The notes under the pieces: generated by a model
Databases searched by the model: none
What the model saw: the letters and a program-made list of their open reading frames with translations, nothing else
What the model was told of the DNA's origin: nothing
Assembly: GCA_947650365.1 (NCBI GenBank)
Contig: OX393554.1
Coordinates: 33,340,704 to 33,404,703, forward strand
Reading direction: 5' to 3'
Source: Chamaelirium japonicum
Lineage: Eukaryota; Streptophyta; Magnoliopsida; Liliales; Melanthiaceae
DNA: 64,000 nucleotides
Made by a program: the position numbers and the translations under genes
Part shown: piece after piece, positions 1 through 10,923 of the stretch
Numbering within the stretch: position 1 is the stretch's first letter
How the letters are laid out: the number at the start of each line of letters is the position of its first letter

Positions 1-1477
1 TTGGGAGGTTAATTTCTCTATTCCTTCATCCGACGTCGCCGAAAATCCCACTACTTGCACACTTTTTTGCAGCGGAACCCATGTCATTGGTCTTTGGGAG
101 GTCGCCGAGAGTTCTCTTTCCCCATTGTTTCCTGTCGAAGGGCACTCAAGTTTGAAATGCAACTTAACGTAAGGAGTTGCATTGATGACTATTGATTTCA
201 CGAAAGTAGTGATTTCCTATATTAAAGGCATTTTTGCCCAAAAATGTTTTGTGGTCATAGAAGTAATTGTTTTGAGCTCTCCATCTAGCTTGACCAATAT
301 GACAAAGTTGGTGATTAATCTGGAAAAAACATCAAGAAAAATAGCAAAGATCTGCTCAATCTGGTAAACGATTTTCTTGGAATTTGGCTATAGTGGACCT
401 AGAGAATGAAGGAGATGAAGGGATGGAGGAGGAAAAGGAGAGTGAGGAAACACCATATTGATTCCTTTTAGATTTTATTTTCTTTAATTAACCATTCAAT
501 GCTTTCCCACATCACATGAGTAGGTAAGTAATTTCGTTCCTCTAACTATTCCCTTGAATCTACCAAAAAAAAAAAAAAACTATTTTCTTGCAGGGAAAAT
601 GCTATTTGAACATACTAGGGACATGCTTGTGGATATAATGAGGACATTTGTGGACATAATGGGCACTTGGGGACCATTGTCCAGTGCTCGGCGTGGCACG
701 ATGGCCGATGAGCTAAGCACGCCAATTACCCCCATGCCTGTAGTATGTCCACAACTATGGCCCATAAGTGTTCAAATGAGAAATGTTATTCAGCCCGAAG
801 GTTTTCCAGATCCGCTCAGCTCGATTGACGTGGCCATGTATGAGTGATGGTGTTAGAGAACAGAATGTTACTATTGCCTTTTTAAATGTCACTGTGAGAT
901 TCAACCACCACTTGCACGTACACTGCCTCATCAATCAGGCTAAGCGGAATCGAGAAACCTTCGGGATGAATAGCATTTCTCATGTTCAAATAGTAGGAAG
1001 TATCGCGGCTATCACTCATGCTTGACATATAATTGAGAGACATAATTAAAATGAAATAAAAGGAACAATTACAAACAACCTATATAATTCAACTAAAGTC
1101 AAAACCATTCAATAAGCAATAAGACAACATATACATTCAGCCAAATCTCAAATCCAACCACAAAATGAAAACACGACGTATTAAGTTCCAAAATATATAT
1201 GATAATACGGAAATCAGATGAAGCACAACTGCACGCATAAAATCAAACCCTAATATAAAGATTGAACATAACTAATGGAGGGAAGAGAGTATGTGATCCG
1301 ATTCAGATATGAACAATCCTTCTAGTTGTGTTGTGTCTTAGTAAGCCTCGCAGGTTGTCTCCTTCGGATTTCAAGGCGTCGAGGAGCTCATTGTTATCGA
1401 AAAGTGGAGGCATTAGTGAACAAAAAATTGTGACACCAAATAGAAACATAATGGTGGTGGAAGGTCAGGGTCATGCC

Positions 1478-1479
<2 letters not shown>
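1..1479. other. intergenic, no gene recognised
   Basis: AT-rich DNA with only short chance open frames. No protein family, RNA gene or complete mobile element is recognisable, apart from the inverted repeat listed at 768-990. Confidence 0.5.
768..990. repeat. small inverted repeat (foldback)
   Basis: The segment at about 768-815 (GTTCAAATGAGAAATG, then CCCGAAGG) returns in reverse complement at about 941-990 (CCTTCGGG, then CATTTCTCATGTTCAAAT). The arms are about 50 bp with some mismatches and the loop is about 125 bp. A third partial copy of the outer end (GCTATTTGAACAT) lies near 601. This is consistent with a small foldback MITE, but no target duplication was identified. Confidence 0.5.

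Positions 1480-1532
<53 letters not shown>
1480..1532. repeat. (GA)n microsatellite
   Basis: About 26 uninterrupted GA units. Confidence 0.98.
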
Positions 1533-1538
<6 letters not shown>

Positions 1539-1789
1539 TCTAGGCCTTCTACCCAGTTCACCCATAAGATACCTACAAGTATACATTCGTCTCCAGGGAG
1601 AGTATATTTTCGCCTTAAGAAACAATATATATTCATTTCAGAAAGTGTATATATTCGACTTTAGAAAGAATATATATTCGTCGGGAGGGACTTGAGATAT
1701 ATTTCAAAATTAATGTGTCATGCAACTAAAAGTCATCTCTTAAGAAGGACTTGTGTCAAACTTTTTCATATTTAAAACATGTTATGTGC

Positions 1790-1965
1790 ACTGTGCATCC
1801 GGTTCAAGCTGGTTCGAGTAAACTGAACCGACCTTGAATTTAACCGGGTCTGCATTTTAGAGAACCGGAACCGACCCAAGTTGTCTAAAAATCCAATCCA
1901 ACCCAAACCATTAATTGGTGCCCGTTCAGTTCGGTTTGACCAGAATCAAGTTGCACCCCTAAATA
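1790..1965. mobile_element. degenerate CCGGTTC-rich MITE relic
   Basis: The segment is rich in GGTTCGG/CCGAACC variants. It ends in GTTGCACCCCTAA, which resembles the reverse complement of the TAGGGGTGGCAA-type ends of the nearby hAT-type elements. The left end and the target duplication are not visible. Confidence 0.35.
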
Positions 1966-2249
1966 GAGTTCACGTAAAATAAAGGTCACTATCATCCAAA
2001 ATTTTGTCTTTCGCGATTGATCTTCGATTTCTTAGATGATTCTATTCGATTTCAAGTCTTGAAGTACGTATCGGCTTCTTTAAAATTTTATTCGTCCCTT
2101 CTTATGAGAATGAGATTGTTGTTGGGTTACCATTGAGTTGTTTGTAGGAGAATTAAGAGAGACATAGGCTCTGTTTCGAAAGGCGTTTTAGGGGCTGGTA
2201 GTGCAAAGTGAGACTAATAAGCTCCAAAGTCCTATAACCCACTCATATG

Positions 2250-2714
2250 TAGGGCTGGCAATTTCGGACCCGACACGACCCGACACGAAGTTAGCGGGTC
2301 TGGGTCAGGGCTAAACGGGTTCGGGTCGTAAACGGGTCGACACGATAGACCCGTTTAATAAACGGGTCGGGTCCGGGTTTAGGGTCTGGGCACGGTAGAC
2401 CCGGGAAGACCCGTTTAGTATTCAACGGGTCGTGTCGAGTCGGGTCGGGTCGGGTCTACCCGCAATCCGATATTATAATATATAATACCAGCGGGTCTTT
2501 CGGGTCAGGTCGGGTCGAGTCGGATCGGGTCAACTGAATAGTCCGGGTGATAAACGGGTCTTATCGGGTCTACCCGTTTATTGGCGGGTCGGGTATGGGT
2601 TTAGGATCTAGACACGATTAGTTAATCGGGTCAGGTCCGGGTCTGGGGTTTTTAGACACGAACACGACTAGACACGACACGAACACGACACGACCCGACC
2701 CATTGCCACCCCTA
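2250..2714 (+). mobile_element. hAT-type MITE with CGGGTC-repeat interior (copy 1)
   Basis: Begins TAGGGCTGGCAA and ends in the inverted counterpart TTGCCACCCCTA. It is flanked by a perfect 8-bp direct repeat CTCATATG (2242-2249 and 2715-2722). Short TIRs beginning TAGGG plus an 8-bp target duplication fit the hAT superfamily. Nearly the whole interior is degenerate CGGGTC/GACCCG hexamers with no coding capacity, so it must be non-autonomous. Confidence 0.88.
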
Positions 2715-2966
2715 CTCATATGCCACATGTGCGTGTGCGATATGGCGCATCATATGCACAGCAAAACCTTCTGCTTGTCCCTCCATACAAGTGACTTAGA
2801 AGAGCTTCTATATATATATCCATCTCACTTCTTTCCCCAGAACAATGTGATACTGAAGTACTCATCATTAAAAGAGAGTTCTATTTCTGGGTCTGGAGCA
2901 CCATAAATATATAGAACCCCCTTGGTTAAATGTAAAAAAAAAAAAGTTTTTTTTTTTTGTTGGTTT

Positions 2967-2988
2967 GGGGGGGGGGGGGGGGGGGGGG
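2967..2988. repeat. poly-G tract (about 22 nt)
   Basis: An uninterrupted G run. The equivalent place in the duplicate copy (around 3814) has only about 7 G. The length may be an assembly or sequencing artefact. Confidence 0.9.
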
Positions 2989-2999
2989 ATGATGAAAAC

Positions 3000-3445
3000 T
3001 AGGGGTGGCAACGGTCGTGTAGTGTCGGGTTCGTGTCGTGTCTAGTTTCGGGTCGTGTCCAAAAGCCCTAGACCCGGATCCGACCCGTTTAACTATTCGT
3101 GTCTAGATCCTAAACCAGTACCCGACCCGTTTATAAACGGGTAGACCCGATAAGACCCGTTTACCACACGGGTCTATTCAGTTGACCCGACTCGACCCGA
3201 CCTGACCCGATAGACCCGCTGGTACTACATATTACAGTATCGGATTACAGGTAGACCCGACCGGATCCGTTGAATTTTAAACGGGTCTTTCCGGGTCTAC
3301 CGTGTCCAGACCCTAAACCCGGACCCGACCCGTTTATTAAACGGGTCTATCGTGTTGACCTGTTTACGATCCAAACCCATTTAGCCCTGACCCAGACCCG
3401 CTAACTTTGTGTCGGGTCATGTCGGGTCCGAAATTGCTAGCCCTA
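3000..3445 (-). mobile_element. hAT-type MITE with CGGGTC-repeat interior (copy 2)
   Basis: Runs from TAGGGGTGGCAA to TTGCTAGCCCTA with the 8-bp target duplication ATGAAAAC at 2992-2999 and 3446-3453. It is inverted relative to the copy at 2250 (CCGACCCG and CGGGTC blocks in the opposite order). It has no coding capacity. Confidence 0.87.
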
Positions 3446-3834
3446 ATGAAAACACAGCCAAACACGTGAAGCTTTGAAAATAAAGTTTTAAATAAAAATT
3501 TTAAAACATATACAGAACAAACTTGGTAAAGGTATAACTTACAATTTTGCCTCCTACCAAAATTATAACACATCCGCTTATCCCTCCATGCAACTGAAGC
3601 AGAAGAGCTTCCATATATATACTCATCTCGCTTCTTTTTTCATAATAATGTTTTTTTTTTTTTTTTTGAGAACCCCTCCTAAGTGGAGGGAGGGTTTGGC
3701 GGACCCCAACCAGAAATCTCATCAACAAAAGAGAGTTCTATTTTTGGGTCTGGGGCACCATAAATATAAAGAACCCCCTTGGTTAAATGAAAAAAAAAAA
3801 AAAATTCCGGAGGTGGGGGGGAGATGATGAAAAC

Positions 3835-4279
3835 TAGGGGTGGCAACGGTCGTGTAGTGTCGGGTTCGTGTCGTGTCTAGTTTCGGATCGTGTCCAAAAC
3901 CGCTAGATCCGGACCCGACCCGTTTAACTAATCGTGTCTAGATCCTAAACCTGTACCCAACCCGTTTATAAACGGGTAGACCCGATAAGCCCCGTTTACC
4001 ACAAAGGGTCTATTCAGTGGACCCAATCTGACCCAGTCCGACTCGACCTGATCTGACCCGATAGATCCGCTGGTACTACATATTACAGTATCGGATTACG
4101 GGTAGACCGACCCGACACGACCCATTGAATTTTAAACGGGTCTTTCCGGGTCTACCGTGTCCAGACCCTAAACCCAGACCCGACCTGTTTATTAAACGGG
4201 TCTATCGTGTTGACCCGAACCCATTTAGCCCTGACCCAGACCCGCTAACTTCTTGTCGGGTCCAAAATTGCCTGCCCTA
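3835..4279 (-). mobile_element. hAT-type MITE with CGGGTC-repeat interior (copy 3)
   Basis: The duplicate of copy 2, with the same ATGAAAAC flanks at 3827-3834 and 4280-4287 and ends TAGGGGTGGCAA / TTGCCTGCCCTA. Point changes and short deletions separate it from copy 2. It arose by segmental duplication rather than by its own transposition. Confidence 0.87.
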
Positions 4280-4480
4280 ATGAAAACACAGCCACAGACG
4301 TGAAGCTTTGAAAACAAAGTTTTAAATAAAATTTTTGAAACATATACAGAACAAACTTGGTAAAGGTATAACTTACAATTTGTCTCCTACCAAAGATAAA
4401 ACCACCCATATTTTACAAAATCCACAGCATCACTTATATTTAACAAAATCCAAATAGATTATGTATGCATTTAACCAAAT

Positions 4481-5649
4481 TTACCTTCGTGCACCCACAA
4501 ATTCTCTCCGTATAATCTCCAACATAATCTCATTCCACACATCAACCGGCCCTGGCATACACCAGTGCAGGCAGTCCTCCGGCGCCTTTCCGTTCGTCCC
4601 CCCTCTAATCACCTTGCTCCGGTCAGGGTCCCGATACGGCCCAGGGTGCCCGTCATGCCGGTACCCGAACGCCTCAGTGATGTCCATCATCTTCAACCTC
4701 GAACCATTCCTCGCCTTCTTCGCTGCCTTCTTAAATCCTGCTACTTGCTTCTCATGCATCGCATCGGTATACCCGTTCCTCGCCACCTTGCTCGCCGGCC
4801 GCTCGTTCCCGCCGCACGACCCCCCCTTGTTCCACGCCCCGCCCTCGTAGTGGTCCGGTGTGTACGAGCGGAGTATCGTCAGGCCCGTGTAGTTCGCGTG
4901 GGTAACAATTGAGGTGAGGACCGTCTCGACCGATATACCGAAGGCTTTCGCATTGCTAATTCTGATCCTGTTTCGTTTCTTCAGCTTGGCGAGGCGTCCA
5001 CCGGCGTTCATGCCGTTGAGAACGTAGGCGCTTTGCTTGGAGAACCAGTGACCGGAGGAGAGGACGATGATGTCGAAGCTAGGGAGGAGTTCCATGAAGG
5101 CCTCGTCGGGGGTGTCTAAGTGAATCTTGGTGATCTTTTCCGGCGCGCGGCGATGGATGGGCTCAGAGGTCTTGTGGACGAGCCACGCCGACCATATACG
5201 GACAATGGTGGTGGAGGTGGACGCGAAATACCATCGTTGCATTCGACGATTCCCGCGATTTCGGGGAACTTCCACCTGTCAATGAGCATTATAAATTTGA
5301 GTAAAATATCCGAGTAAATTAAAGGGCTGGAGTACTTGTATCAGATTGGCTTTTACTCCAATTTGAGTAAGGACTGGAATACTTAGGATCAGATTGGGTT
5401 TTTACTCAAATTTTTTACTTAGATTTATGTAAAAATTTGAGTAAGCACTAGAGATGTTCTTACTGTTCCATGCTCTTTTGTGACGGTGCCATCATGGTCA
5501 CCTGATATATTAAAGATCTCCGGAAATCAGACCACATCATGTGGTGCTTTGTTCGATGCGTTGCGAATTCGAAAACTTCCCCATCTCCGCAACAAGGATC
5601 CAAAGGGCTGACTTTACTGTGATACCATATCACCAATAACCCTAGGAGG

Positions 5650-5695
<46 letters not shown>

Positions 5696-8014
5696 GGAGA
5701 CTAGGGTTTTAGGAGAGAATGAATCGTTTCTCATAAGGATATGAGCCCAATGTATATATACAAGAGGATAGGGTATCAATCTCATACACGGTAGCAGGAT
5801 GTATAACCTAATGCATACAAATATCTCTAACAAAGGATATACACAAAGGACTAAGGAGAAGAGGATCCTCATACTTCGTAGCAGTCTCGTAGGTTCTAAG
5901 GTTCAGCTTAAAACAACTACGGTTGTATCCCAGTGGTCAACCCCATTGTTTTCCCTCTTGGGCGGCTGTAGGATCGAATCTTAGGGTTGTCGTACGACAT
6001 GTGGCGTATAAATAAAGTGGTGTAGAGAACACTTGCCTGCCATAGGATGCAGAGCAGGGCCTCCATCTGATTCCGAGCGATTGAATCCCCGACGAAAGCG
6101 ACCATCCTATTCCTCATAAGCTCCAAGAATTTCCCGGCGGAAAACCGGGGAAGGTCGCACCCATGGGGTTTCCATCTCCAGTTCTCGTAGCCCCTATCAG
6201 GTCTCCCATTGCCCTGGCAATTCTGGGACTGTGTTAGGACGGGGCATGTGCTGTTTGTGTAAAGAGGCCCAGCAGGATCATACATCCATTTCCCTTGGAA
6301 CAGATCACAGCTTCCTGGATAATGAACTCAAAAGTGAGGCATTAATGTTTAAAATTCACAGATAATGAGACTTTATTGGTTAATAACACATCGGCAATTG
6401 TCGTAAAATGGAAATATGTCAACAAGAATTATACATAAATTCAAAAGGAATCGTCGGGCATTCACTCCAACATTTTTTTATGCATGGGATGTTGGGGGGA
6501 CACTACATCTGGTGTTTCTTTATTTGTTAAGTTGGGGGTGCTACTAATTTGATGTTTGACTCCTCTCCAATGATGATCGTCTACTCTGTCGGTTGCTGAC
6601 GATTTGGGGAGCGACATGTGGTTATCCGAAAACGAACGGCCACGATCTATAGCCATGGGATGAACCCAAGGGGGGATGCCACTACCCATCACTTGCCGCA
6701 GTCGGTCGGCCACCGTCCCCAACGCCGCCGGCCATCACTGTCGCGCCGGTGACCACCCCTGCTGACGGTGGTGGGTGGCTGATGGTCGATAGGGGTGGTC
6801 ACCAAAGGTAGTGGTGGCTGGCGGTAGGTAGGGGCGGTCGGCGGTACGTGGTCGATGACGGCGATCGATGGGGAAGGTGGCTAGTGGACTGCTGCCAAGC
6901 GTGATGGCATCCTCTCTTGGATTCATCCCATGGCCATAGATCGTGGCCATTGGTTTTCGGATCGCCGTATATCGCTCCTCAAATCGTCAGCGACCGGTAA
7001 TAAAGACGATCATCAGTGGAGCGGAGTAGAACTTGGTAACTTGTGGGGTGTAAATAGCAGTATCCTTTTATAGTCTCCATGGAATACATGGCCCATTGAC
7101 TCCTTTAACCCTCGTACAAACCTTATACGAATGGATTTACATGGTGCACAATTTAAGTCTAGAAACAACTTTGAAAATTAATTTTCTTTAATAATAATAG
7201 TTATCAATAGTAAATAAAGTCCTATGATTTCAAATAAGTGGATGCCCTCGCCCCAAAACATATCTCTTTGATACGTCCCGACACAAATATACCCATGCTT
7301 AAATTATTTTTCAACCAACTTAGAATAATTCTTTGGATAACTTCATCCAACATGGATCATCCACTTCTAATCGATGTGGGACTATCCACTCAACATCCGT
7401 CCGCATGAAGAGCGTGTTTCAACGAAGACTTACCCACAAGAAGGGAGAGACATCAGCGAGGAGAAAGAGGATGCAACGGGGCTACGCGAGGGGATCGAGA
7501 CGGAGTGGGACTTGCTCCAATGCCAAGCCAACTAATTCCGTACCAACTCAAAACCGGTTGTGAGGAGAAGGGTGCAATGGATATACGAAGATACGAATCT
7601 CCCACCCCTAATCGATGTGGGACTATCCGCTCAATAGTTGCGAGCAAGCAAGGAGCGTAAAGAGACAACGGAGAAAGACCACTTACTTGAATCGGCGAAA
7701 GGTGGAGGTGCACTTGTCAATGTGAGGTTCGGAGAGATCTCCCGAGAATCATTAACGAAACCAGAGCGAGAAGATCCATCAATTCCTATGTCTTGTGTCC
7801 CGGACTTAGATTTTCCGGTAAATCCATCTTGGTTGGCCTTTAATGGAGTCTCATGCCACCAAATTCCACTGAGAGACACCAAGTCCCCATGACATGTTGA
7901 ACCAAAGAGATGAGAGACAATGAGGAACAAAGATAGGCATCCCGCCAAGGCGGTGATGAAGGTAGGAGTCCATGGAACTGATAGAACAGCGCGGACGCTC
8001 CTCCGCGAAGCCAT
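4481..8014 (-). CDS. trichome birefringence-like (TBL) protein, putative polysaccharide O-acetyltransferase
   Basis: Three minus-strand exons: 8014-7687, 6314-6037 and 5275-4481, giving 466 residues. Splice phases agree (phase 1, then phase 0). The start at 8014 (MASRRS) gives a short basic tail followed by a hydrophobic segment at about residues 15-35, as expected for a Golgi type II anchor; the in-frame ATG at 8095 would add 27 residues. A variable linker follows. The TBL domain starts near residue 112 (CDLFQGKW), with the GDS motif at 185-187 in FVGDSIARNQ and the DCLHWC motif at 436-441, whose Asp436 and His439 complete the presumed Ser-His-Asp esterase-like site. TBL proteins acetylate wall polysaccharides such as xylan, mannan and pectin. 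The closest remembered resemblance is the Arabidopsis TBL16-18 group, unverified. All key motifs are present and the reading frame is intact. Function and substrate are inferred from family only. Confidence 0.9.
5276..6036 (-). other. TBL intron 2, probable GC-AG intron
   Basis: On the minus strand the exon ends ATGGCAG and the intron begins GCAAGT, matching the strict GC-donor consensus AG|GCAAGT. It ends TTGACAG at 5276. This junction joins LLCILWQ to VEVPRNRGNRRM with no frame change, the order expected in TBL proteins. The nearest GT (two bases further, in GCAAGT) would shift phase and destroy the VEVP sequence. The 761-bp intron holds a GA microsatellite. Confidence 0.8.
5652..5692. repeat. 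(GA)n microsatellite in TBL intron 2
   Basis: About 20 GA units on the plus strand, read as TC in the transcript. Confidence 0.95.
6315..7686 (-). other. TBL intron 1
   Basis: The donor is CAA|GTAAGT at 7686 and the acceptor ATTATCCAG at 6315. The split codon (A + GA) restores the frame. The 1372-bp intron contains the inverted-repeat element at 6480-7070. Near the exon 1 side are two imperfect direct repeats (around 7360-7400 and 7605-7640) sharing CTAATCGATGTGGGACTATCC. Confidence 0.85.
6480..7070. mobile_element. foldback / Mutator-like MITE inside TBL intron 1
   Basis: Arms at about 6565-6685 and 6900-7030 are inverted copies. The shared blocks are ATGATCGTCT, GCTGACGATTTG, GGCCACGATCTAT and CCATGGGATGAA. 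The centre is GC-rich (GGTGGTGGCTGG-like). Long arms with a GC-rich core suggest a Mutator-like non-autonomous element. No target duplication was confirmed. A related core and arm occur at about 8480-8800. Confidence 0.6.
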
Positions 8015-8309
8015 CGTTGCGATTCCCTTGATGGGTAGAAGTTGTAGAGAGAGAAACAGTATCTGTGATCCAAGATACACCTCAAGCTCCAACAATGGAG
8101 CACCTAGAGAGAGGCTGGGGTTGATGAATTTCGGCTGTTAATGGCGAGCCCCCCTCTCTTCTGGGAAAACAAAAAGGGGAAGGATCGACGCCGTATGCTT
8201 TTCGAACTGGTTTGTTAGTTAACGAACTGATAAGGGACCATTCGCAAACGATTAATCTACCTCTGTACCAATCCCAAATTATTTTGGGCAATCATGGGGG
8301 TTTTCTAGT

Positions 8310-8850
8310 CAATTTGCGAGGCCGCGAATCAGAGAATCCAGCCGCACGTCGTGGACTCATGGGCGACGGAAATCTGATTTTTCTTCTTTGTTGTTTGTAT
8401 TGACTAGTAAAATAAATTATTACATCTGGACGGTTGTTTGGATTGATCGATAAAGTAAATAAAAAATTAAATCTATCGCCTCTCATCATCACCGTCCACC
8501 ACCCCCCGCCTGGTCACCAACAACCCGTCAGCCGCCGTCCATAACCCCCCGCAGGCTACAGACAACCCGTCGCTACCCCGTCGGCCGCTGTCCATCACCC
8601 CGGTGGCAAACGGCAGTGGGTGGTGGCAGATAAGGCGGTGGCGGGTTGCCTGTGGTCGACAGGGGTGGTGGCCAACGGTCGACAGGGCAACGGGACGGCT
8701 GCGGCCGGTGGTGGCGGAATCCCCCTAGCCCATAGATCGTGGCCGTTGAAATTGGGATCGTCATGTGTCGCCGTTGAATCCATCACGTGATGCTCTCTTG
8801 ATCGTGTCGTTTCTGACGTGGCGTGGGTTCAACGGAGTCTTTTACTTGTA
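8310..8850. mobile_element. relic related to the 6.5-7.0 kb foldback element
   Basis: It shares CCCATAGATCGTGGCC and GGTGGTGGCCAACGGTCG-type sequence with the element in TBL intron 1. It lies 300-850 bp upstream of the TBL start and so could contribute to that gene's promoter region. Its ends are not resolved. Confidence 0.4.
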
Positions 8851-9603
8851 AATCAAAAGTTTTACTTGGCCTTTTTAGAGTAAAACTTTTTGGCAAGTAA
8901 ACCTTTACTAGTTACTTTACTACGATTTTTTGGATCCAAATAGCAGCAAAGTAAAACTTTTATCTTATTTACTTTACTAGTTATCCTGTTGACCAAATAC
9001 GATGTCTATATGTGATTACTGTTTTGGATATGTTCTTTGTTGTTATTTGTGCATGAACATACTTAGTGACAACTAGACTTGATTCATCTTGTTCATCATA
9101 GAGTATGTGGTAATTAAATTGTTTTGAATATAGTTTGGTTGCTTATTTAAAGTTGTTATTAGTTAACAAAATCTATGTATCTTACACTTAGTAGTGTGTA
9201 TGTTTATAAGCTTACACATCTGACTACACATTTGTATTTTATCTATAGATGACCTCTCATTTTTTACCAAACCTATCTTGTATAGAGATAGTTTTGCTTT
9301 GAGCTTCACTATAGTATTGTCATAGCTAGGTGGTTCATCCTTATTGTGGACATAAATAAAAATAAGAGAGTATAGGTCATCTTGAAGATGGATATGAGGG
9401 CCTTTGTGGCTGGTACCGTATCCAATTGGTTTGGTGTTACCGTCGACTTTTCACTACATGGGATTGACTTTATATAAAGAGAACGAAAAAGAACTTAAGG
9501 TGATGAACTTGAGCAGAGATTCGTAGGGTAGTCTCGATACGCGATACCTTGTCCTTGGATGGGAGTTGTTGATCTTCTGCTTGCTACATGGGCAAGTCAC
9601 CTT
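8851..9603. other. intergenic AT-rich stretch, no gene seen
   Basis: It has short TTTACTAGTTACTTTAC-like repetitions near 8870-8990. No coding region or complete element is recognised. Confidence 0.5.
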
Positions 9604-9859
9604 GAGTACATTAGGGCCAGTTCGAAGATTTTTTGGGCCTAGGACGAAGATAAAAAATAGGGTCATTTTATATATTCTAATATGCATAAAACTAACATAG
9701 AAGTAAAAAAATCAATAGAAGCAAAGTATTACTTTATATACATTGTTGAATTAAAATTTTCAGACAACAAACTTATAAAACAGAAATTAAAGCTAAAATA
9801 ACTTTGGACTGGAGTGAATACAAATCAATGATCAAAGTCAGATTTGAGACGACCATGTA

Positions 9860-10140
9860 ACAAATAGACACACGGAGAGAGAGAGAGAGAGAAGCCCGTT
9901 GTTGCAGAACCGTTGGCCAAAAGCGGTCACAGATCACAAATACACACAAAGAGCGAGTGAGAGCACCAAGGTGCACACGCACATGAGAGAGAGAGAGAGA
10001 GAGCATGGGGGTTAGCCGCTGCTGCAGAGCCGCCGATCATGAGCGGTTGCTAGTTGCTGATCACAAACACACACACACTGAGAGACTAGGGCATGTGACT
10101 GTGGGGCAACCGTCAATCCAGTGTCCTTGGGCGGTCACAC
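9860..10140. repeat. tandem duplication of about 125 bp with GA tracts
   Basis: Two copies, about 9870-10000 and 9985-10130. Each holds a GA run, then a G..GTTGCAGA(A/G)CCG block, then GATCACAAA.ACACACA. Together they make up the left remnant of the hAT element. Confidence 0.65.
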
Positions 10141-10171
10141 TACATGACGGCGAGAGCGAGAGGGAGAGCAC

Positions 10172-10783
10172 TGTGGGTGCAAAAATTGTACCGGACCGGA
10201 TCAGAGCGGCATGGGCCCGCGCAACGGCCCAAGTGAGTAAGCCCACCCGGGTTCATGGGCCCACTCTACGGGGCTCGCAGATCAAGCCCTCCCCCTTATT
10301 GGGCCCGAACAACGGCCCAATAAGGGCCCATCAAGGAGGCCCAGAACCAGTGCCACGTCATCAGCGCCACATCATCACTGCCATATCGGGCACGTGCCTA
10401 CGCTATAAAAGGACCCCCAAGGCATCCAGGAGAGGGGTTGATCATTCGATCAGAGGAAGAGGGATTCCAGCTCCAGAGCAAGTGCAAGAGCTTACTTCTC
10501 TCCTCCTAGTTTCTTTTCTTGTTGCTCCGTGCAACCCCCATTGTAAAAAGCTTCTCTCGGCCTGTCGAGAGAACGCTCAACCCTTTATATTCATATTATA
10601 GTGAAGATCAGGTGGCACCTCTCGCCCGGAGACGTAGGTCGTAAGACCGAACTTCGACAACAACTCCATGTGTCATCTCTCTCCTTCTCAACTTTCTAAT
10701 CTCTAACTCTACAAGCAATCCAATTCAATCAAGGCTGTGGGGTGGGATTCTCGATCAAGGCGGCTCGGAAATTTCCCCCCACA
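10172..10783 (+). repeat. 5' LTR
   Basis: Starts TGTGGGTGCAAAA and ends CCCCCCACA. A TATA box (TATAAAA, 10404-10410) lies within it; the likely transcript start is about 30 bp further on. Confidence 0.95.
10404..10410 (+). promoter_or_regulatory. TATA box of the 5' LTR
   Basis: TATAAAA in CTACGCTATAAAAGGAC, conserved in the 3' LTR (17697-17703) and in the older relative (about 21536). Confidence 0.75.
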
Positions 10784-10788
10784 ATCTT

Positions 10789-10805
10789 TGGCGCCGTCTG
10801 TGGGA
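10789..10805 (+). promoter_or_regulatory. tRNA primer-binding site
   Basis: TGGCGCCGTCTGTGGGA begins 5 bp after the LTR end. It starts with TGG, complementary to a tRNA CCA end. The minus-strand relative has TGGCGCCATCTGTGGGA at the same place. The tRNA isoacceptor was not assigned. Confidence 0.8.
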
Positions 10806-10923
10806 TATCGATAGAGGTCTTACCCACACCTCTACCGACTCCTATTCAACTTATGGTGACGAGCCACAAGTCCTCCTCCAAATCAACCTCAACGCCTTCA
10901 TCACGCCGACATCAACACGCTCA

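Larger units (their letters stand above)
2769..4400. repeat. local tandem segmental duplication carrying a MITE
   Basis: The segment at about 2769-3560 is repeated at about 3577-4400. Both copies contain, in the same order: a TCCCTCCAT...AGAAGAGCTTC block, GAGAGTTCTATTT, GGTCTGG.GCACCATAAATAT, a poly-A tract, the hAT MITE with its ATGAAAAC target duplication, and ACACAGCCA followed by TATACAGAACAAACTTGG. The second copy has an insertion of about 80 bp near 3650-3725. The MITE therefore inserted before the duplication. Confidence 0.85.

Noticed and set aside
2967-2988. Poly-G run as a G-quadruplex regulatory site
   Set aside because: A homopolymer inside a repeat duplication with a much shorter counterpart; artefact or slippage is more likely.
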